Of a DNA stretch of 64,000 nucleotides, positions 60,695 to 64,000 are shown in pieces. Under the pieces are notes generated by a model that worked only from the letters and a program-made list of their open reading frames with translations, was not told the origin of the DNA and did no database searches. The DNA is from Pedobacter steynii. GTDB lineage: Bacteria; Bacteroidota; Bacteroidia; Sphingobacteriales; Sphingobacteriaceae. Position 1 is the stretch's first letter. Every line of letters begins with the position of its first letter. The position numbers were made by a program, and so were the translations under genes. The DNA is taken from NCBI RefSeq assembly GCF_001721645.1, contig NZ_CP017141.1, positions 1,488,001-1,552,000 on the forward strand, read 5' to 3'.

Positions 60695-61534
60695 ATGGCA
60701 AACGCACCAAAACCAACAACAGTTAAAAAAGAAAGCTCATCTGCTTCGAATTTATTCGCAACATTGACAATTCCTATCTGTATCATCATCGGGATTCTGA
60801 TTTACAAATTTATTTTAGGTGATAGAGGTAACTTTATTGATGGAGCAGATCCGGATTTGCACGAAACACTTCCAAAAGTGGGTAACTATGCGGGTATGGC
60901 TTACAAAGGGGGTCCAATTGTACCGGTATTAATGGGTATGTTTTTAATGGTTATCGTGTTCTCTATTGAGCGTATGATTGTTATTGGAAAAGCAACTGGT
61001 AAAGGTAGTTTAGATGCTTTTGTTAAGAAAGTACAAGGACTTTTAAACTCAAACAACATCGAAGGTGCTATGGCTGAGTGTGACAGACAACAAGGTTCTG
61101 TGGCTAACGTAATTAAATCTGGTTTGAAAAAATACAGAGAAATGGAAGTTGAGCCAAACATGGATACAGATCAGAAATGTTTAGCTATCCAGAAAGATAT
61201 CGAAGAAGCAACTACATTAGAAATGCCAATGTTGGAGCAAAACTTAACTGTAATTGCAACATTAGTATCAGTAGGTACATTAACAGGTCTATTAGGAACA
61301 GTAACAGGTATGATCAAGGCCTTCGGTGGTTTGGCTAACTCTGGTGCTCCGGATCAGGCTGCATTAGCAACTGGTATCTCTGAGGCTTTGATTAACACAG
61401 CAACTGGTATCGGTACTTCTACATTCGCGATTATCATGTATAACATCTTGACTTCTAAAATTGATAAATTGACTTATGCAATTGATGAAGCAGGTTTCAG
61501 CATCATCCAAACTTACGCTTCTACGCATAAATAA
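60695..61534 (+). CDS. exbB: MotA/TolQ/ExbB proton-channel protein
   Basis: 279 residues. Three membrane segments: about 25-45 ('LTIPICIIIGILIYKFIL'), 75-95 ('VPVLMGMFLMVIVFSIERMI') and 175-240 (a helical pair with 'TVIATLVSVGTLTGLLGTVTGM' and 'STFAIIMYNILTSKI'). Forms the pentameric channel with ExbD, using the proton gradient to drive TonB. First gene of exbB-exbD-exbD-tonB. A 40-residue insertion between helices 1 and 2 is the usual Bacteroidota form. It would energise SusC-type receptors such as the two in this window. Confidence 0.93.
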   Translation: MANAPKPTTVKKESSSASNLFATLTIPICIIIGILIYKFILGDRGNFIDGADPDLHETLPKVGNYAGMAYKGGPIVPVLMGMFLMVIVFSIERMIVIGKATGKGSLDAFVKKVQGLLNSNNIEGAMAECDRQQGSVANVIKSGLKKYREMEVEPNMDTDQKCLAIQKDIEEATTLEMPMLEQNLTVIATLVSVGTLTGLLGTVTGMIKAFGGLANSGAPDQAALATGISEALINTATGIGTSTFAIIMYNILTSKIDKLTYAIDEAGFSIIQTYASTHK

Positions 61535-61620
61535 AAAATAATGTATTTTTTTTTACCGGCTTTATGGAAAACCGGAAGAATTAACATCATTAGTTAAATA
61601 CATAAGTAATTTTTAAAATT

Positions 61621-62235
61621 ATGCCAAGAGCAAAGGTTCAAAGAAAGAGTACTGCGATAGATATGACCGCCATGTGCGACGTATCTTTCCTATTGCTTAC
61701 TTTCTTTATTTTAACAGCAACAGCACGTCAGCCTGATCCTTTGGATGTTACTATCCCTTCATCGACTTATAAACTTAAAGTTCCTGATTTGGACATGGGT
61801 ATATTGTCGATCGGAAAAGGCAAAGTGTTTTATGAGATCGTTGGGAATGACATTAAAATGTCGACCCTCGACAAAATGGGTGAGAAATATGGCGTTAAGT
61901 TCACTCCTGAAGAGCGGAAACGTTTTGGTGTAATCGGCTCTTTCGGTGTTCCAATTCAGAACTTAAAGCAGTTTATCATGATGAATGGTGATGAACGCAC
62001 CAAGTCGGGTTTACAAAGTGGTATTCCTGCAGATTCAACAAACAATCAGTTGGCTGAATGGATCCTGCAATCACGTACCTCGGTAGCAGAGCTACATTCT
62101 ACTTCAATGCGCGTAAGTATTAAAGGCGATGCGAAGGAAGAATACCCTGCAGTAAAAAAGATCGTGGATATTCTGCAAAAGCAAAAAATCAACAAATTCA
62201 GTTTAATCACATCCGCCGAAGGCGATGCTAAATAG
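61621..62235 (+). CDS. exbD: ExbD/TolR-type protein (first of two in the operon)
   Basis: 204 residues. Basic N-terminus, membrane helix at about 16-38 with the proton-path Asp in 'MTAMCDVSFLLLTFFIL', and a periplasmic domain about 40-204. Diverged from the second ExbD: it has Cys in place of Val before the conserved Asp, and a longer periplasmic domain. Follows exbB by 86 bp and precedes the next exbD by 9 bp, in one operon. Two ExbD subunits of unlike type are common in this phylum. Confidence 0.92.
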   Translation: MPRAKVQRKSTAIDMTAMCDVSFLLLTFFILTATARQPDPLDVTIPSSTYKLKVPDLDMGILSIGKGKVFYEIVGNDIKMSTLDKMGEKYGVKFTPEERKRFGVIGSFGVPIQNLKQFIMMNGDERTKSGLQSGIPADSTNNQLAEWILQSRTSVAELHSTSMRVSIKGDAKEEYPAVKKIVDILQKQKINKFSLITSAEGDAK

Positions 62236-62244
62236 AAATATATC

Positions 62245-62781
62245 ATGGCAGAATTAGATACCTCCGGCGGGGGGAAAAAGGATAAGAAAGTCAGAACCAA
62301 GAAAGCCAATACCAAAGTCGATTTAACAGCGATGGTGGATTTAGCCTTCTTGTTGATCACTTTCTTTATGTTAACCACCTCCCTGTCAAAACCAATTGCA
62401 ATGGATATTGCAAAACCTGATAAGGATGATAAATCTACAGAAAGGAACGAATTACGTGCTTCCGAAACAATGACTATATTATTGGGTAAAAACAATAAAG
62501 TAGCCTGGTACATGGGAGAAGCGGGTAAATCAAAACCTAATGTAGAAGGATTTGCTGAGCTCAGAAAATCAATATTAGCTAATAAGAAAAAAGTAGCTGA
62601 AGGTACTGGCGGAAGACAAATCATCATGGTGATTAAGCCAACTTCAGGAGCTACTTACAAAAACTTCGTTGATGTTATGGATGAATTAGCGATCACTAAG
62701 ATCTCTACTGCACCCGCAATCGACGATGAGAACATTACTGATGCTGAAAAAGATTTCATGAAGAGTGCTGGAATTTTATAA
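62245..62781 (+). CDS. exbD: ExbD/TolR-type protein (second of two in the operon)
   Basis: 178 residues. Gly/Lys-rich N-terminal tail, a membrane helix at about 33-53 ('AMVDLAFLLITFFMLTTSL') with the proton-path Asp, then a periplasmic domain. The orphan ExbD at 55351 is its close paralogue. Gap to the previous exbD is 9 bp, to tonB 31 bp. With ExbB it makes the motor for TonB. Confidence 0.93.
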   Translation: MAELDTSGGGKKDKKVRTKKANTKVDLTAMVDLAFLLITFFMLTTSLSKPIAMDIAKPDKDDKSTERNELRASETMTILLGKNNKVAWYMGEAGKSKPNVEGFAELRKSILANKKKVAEGTGGRQIIMVIKPTSGATYKNFVDVMDELAITKISTAPAIDDENITDAEKDFMKSAGIL

Positions 62782-62812
62782 TAAGAGAATTAAAAATATT
62801 AAATAGTAAGCT

Positions 62813-63634
62813 ATGTTAGGTTCTAAAATAGATTTATTGAAACGGGAGTGGCTTGATGTAGTATTTGCAAACAAAAACAAAGCCTATGGCGCTTACGAGC
62901 TTCGTAGTACGAGTGCTGCAAATACCACTAAGGCTTTACTTATCGCCTCTACCATCTTTGTAGTTGCGTTTGTATCTCCTAAGATTTTCAACTTAATCAA
63001 AGGCTCTTTGCCTGAAGAGGAAGTTGTGAAACAAGTAGAGGTAGTGGTTGCGCCACCGCCGCCGGTGAATCCGGATACCCCTCCACCGCCACCGGTAGAG
63101 CCTCCGCCACCGAAGCAGGATCAGATCAAATTCCCTCCTCCGATTGTAAAACCGGATAATGAGGTAATTGATAAAGAGCCTGTTCAGATCGAAGATTTGA
63201 AAAAAGCAGATCCGGGTCAGAAAACGATCGAAGGTGATCCTACAGCTGATATTGTTATTGCCGGTCCGGTTGGAGATGGCCCTAAACAAGCAGCAGTAGT
63301 TGAAGATACCAAGGTATATGACTTCGTGAGTATTGAAACACAGCCAGGTTTCCCTGGAGGTATGGAGAAATTCTACGCTTATTTGAAAAAAGCGGTGAGA
63401 TATCCGGCAATGGCTCAGGAGAATAACATTCAGGGTAAAGTATTCTTATCTTTCGTAGTAGAGAAAAATGGAGACTTAACCGACATCAAAGTAGAAAGAA
63501 AACTTGGTGGTGGTACAGATGAAGAAGCGATCAGAGTATTGAAAGCAAGTCCGCGTTGGACTCCGGGTATCCAAAACGGAAAACCGGTACGTGTGAAGTA
63601 TAATATTCCAATCAGCTTTACCTTATCACAATAG
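62813..63634 (+). CDS. tonB: TonB energy transducer
   Basis: 273 residues. A short cytoplasmic segment ('VVFANKNKAYGAYELRS', a Bacteroidota TonB hallmark), one membrane helix at about 43-62, a Pro-rich spacer at about 82-120 ('VAPPPPVNPDTPPPPPVEP' and 'PPPPKQDQIKFPPP'), and a C-terminal TonB domain at about 185-273 ('GGMEKFYAYLKKAVRYPAMAQ', 'IQGKVFLSFVVEKNGDLTD', 'PVRVKYNIPISFTL'). It transmits energy from ExbB/ExbD to outer-membrane receptors. Fourth gene of the operon. Confidence 0.94.
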   Translation: MLGSKIDLLKREWLDVVFANKNKAYGAYELRSTSAANTTKALLIASTIFVVAFVSPKIFNLIKGSLPEEEVVKQVEVVVAPPPPVNPDTPPPPPVEPPPPKQDQIKFPPPIVKPDNEVIDKEPVQIEDLKKADPGQKTIEGDPTADIVIAGPVGDGPKQAAVVEDTKVYDFVSIETQPGFPGGMEKFYAYLKKAVRYPAMAQENNIQGKVFLSFVVEKNGDLTDIKVERKLGGGTDEEAIRVLKASPRWTPGIQNGKPVRVKYNIPISFTLSQ

Positions 63635-63643
63635 AATAAAAGA

Positions 63644-63868
63644 ATGTTTAACTTGAAAACATTTAAACAGAAATCGCCTCAACAGCGATTTCTGTTCATT
63701 TTAGGCCTAGTGATGTTTACTTTTTATCTGATCCTTGGATTGTTATTGATCTTCTGGAAAGATATTCCTTTTGAAATACAAAAAACTTACCGCATCCTGT
63801 TCGGCCTTTTGCTAATCGCTTATGCTGCAATTAGATTCACCCGTTTGATTAACCAAAAAAACGATTAA
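63644..63868 (+). CDS. Small two-helix membrane protein
   Basis: 74 residues. Two membrane helices ('FLFILGLVMFTFYLILGLLL' and 'ILFGLLLIAYAAIRFT') joined by a short loop with 'FWKDIPFEIQKTY'. Starts 9 bp after tonB, so it belongs to the same operon. Similar small proteins occur at this position in related genomes as I recall; function unknown. Confidence 0.75.
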   Translation: MFNLKTFKQKSPQQRFLFILGLVMFTFYLILGLLLIFWKDIPFEIQKTYRILFGLLLIAYAAIRFTRLINQKND

Positions 63869-63876
63869 ATGAAGCG

Positions 63877-63910
63877 ATCATAAGTTAATATTCTATTGAT
63901 AACTTATGAT
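63877..63910. repeat. Inverted repeat between small membrane gene and next lipoprotein gene
   Basis: Perfect 11-bp arms ATCATAAGTTA / TAACTTATGAT with a 12-nt spacer. No T-run follows, so it is not a standard terminator. It could set mRNA processing or serve as an operator. Confidence 0.5.
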
Positions 63911-63944
63911 GGTGCCATAAAAACATATAAATAGTTAAAATCAA

Positions 63945-64000
63945 ATGAAACATCTAAGTCTGATATTATTGTTATTTGTTTTCGCAGCCTGCAAACGGTC
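63945..64000 (+). CDS. Lipoprotein start, cut by window edge (possible phosphate-binding PstS-like)
   Basis: ATG 63945 opens 'MKHLSLILLLFVFAACKR', a lipoprotein signal with lipobox FAAC. Only 18 codons are inside the window. In related genomes the gene after tonB in this arrangement is often a PstS-type substrate-binding lipoprotein (recalled, not checked), but nothing here can confirm it. Confidence 0.6.
   Translation, partial: MKHLSLILLLFVFAACKR

Noticed and set aside
60695..63634. Tol-Pal system instead of ExbB/ExbD/TonB
   Set aside because: The fourth gene has a Pro-rich spacer and TonB C-terminal domain, and no TolB or Pal gene is seen.
1..64000. CRISPR array, transposase or prophage
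   Set aside because: No regular spaced repeats, no transposase, integrase or phage structural gene seen in any frame.

Overview
The window reads as a chromosomal segment of a Bacteroidota bacterium, most likely Sphingobacteriaceae and Pedobacter-like. The grounds are two SusC/SusD pairs, a GldD lipoprotein, the futalosine menaquinone route (mqnB, mqnD), a fused NagB-LmbE protein, a DUF6266 protein, promoters of the Bacteroidota type (TTTG, about 19 bp, TAnnTTTG) and general weakness of Shine-Dalgarno sites. This placement is inferred from gene content; no search was run. There is no rRNA, CRISPR array, transposase or integrase gene. Two tRNA genes, both tRNA-Asp(GUC), were found.

Layout. 0-6 kb: the 5' end of a probable SNF2-type helicase, a GIN-domain exported protein, a TlpA-like thioredoxin, a DUF6266 protein, a lysine-catabolic aldehyde dehydrogenase and an NTF2-like protein. 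6-12 kb: a close-packed forward run of a TPR protein, a ComA-type phosphosulfolactate synthase, aroE, gldD, a metallo-beta-lactamase-fold hydrolase, a LolC/E-like permease and a small lipoprotein. 12-20 kb: mqnB-mqnD (reverse), queD-folE, fabD, a 1238-residue NtrY-like histidine kinase and a coiled-coil membrane protein. 20-29 kb: a GHL10 glycosidase, an M16 peptidase, a NagX-like membrane acyltransferase, the NagB-LmbE fusion and anmK. 30-41 kb: two SusC/SusD loci separated by a DeoR-type regulator; the second ends in a DUF4397-like lipoprotein. 41-46.5 kb: a small CsbD-like protein, an S41 protease, a ferredoxin with its reductase, lpxH and prfA.

46.5-55 kb is the accessory part. Two identical tRNA-Asp genes flank a dipeptidase. 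An AT-rich stretch follows, with a truncated gene fragment abutting the second tRNA terminator, a small secreted protein, a LytTR regulator with membrane helices, an amidohydrolase, sequences resembling pieces of the tRNA-Asp 3' end, three lineage-specific membrane or lipoprotein genes, and about 0.9 kb of leader-like DNA with CAAACGTTTG palindromes and two tiny ORFs. 55-64 kb returns to core genes: an orphan ExbD, metK behind what I read as a SAM-II riboswitch, a YegS-like lipid kinase overlapping a SUI1/YciH gene, pckA, and an exbB-exbD-exbD-tonB operon running towards a lipoprotein cut by the window end.

How parts may fit together: FolE makes the substrate QueD uses for queuosine; MqnB and MqnD act in one menaquinone route; the ExbB/ExbD/TonB operon would energise the SusC receptors; NagB-LmbE, the NagX-like protein, AnmK and the two SusC/D systems suggest amino-sugar or peptidoglycan-fragment uptake and recycling (inference). 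Strongest second-look items: the SAM-II-like leader, the tRNA-Asp-bounded region with its gene fragment, the orphan leader near 54 kb, and the TTTGTG array between the DeoR gene and the second SusC.
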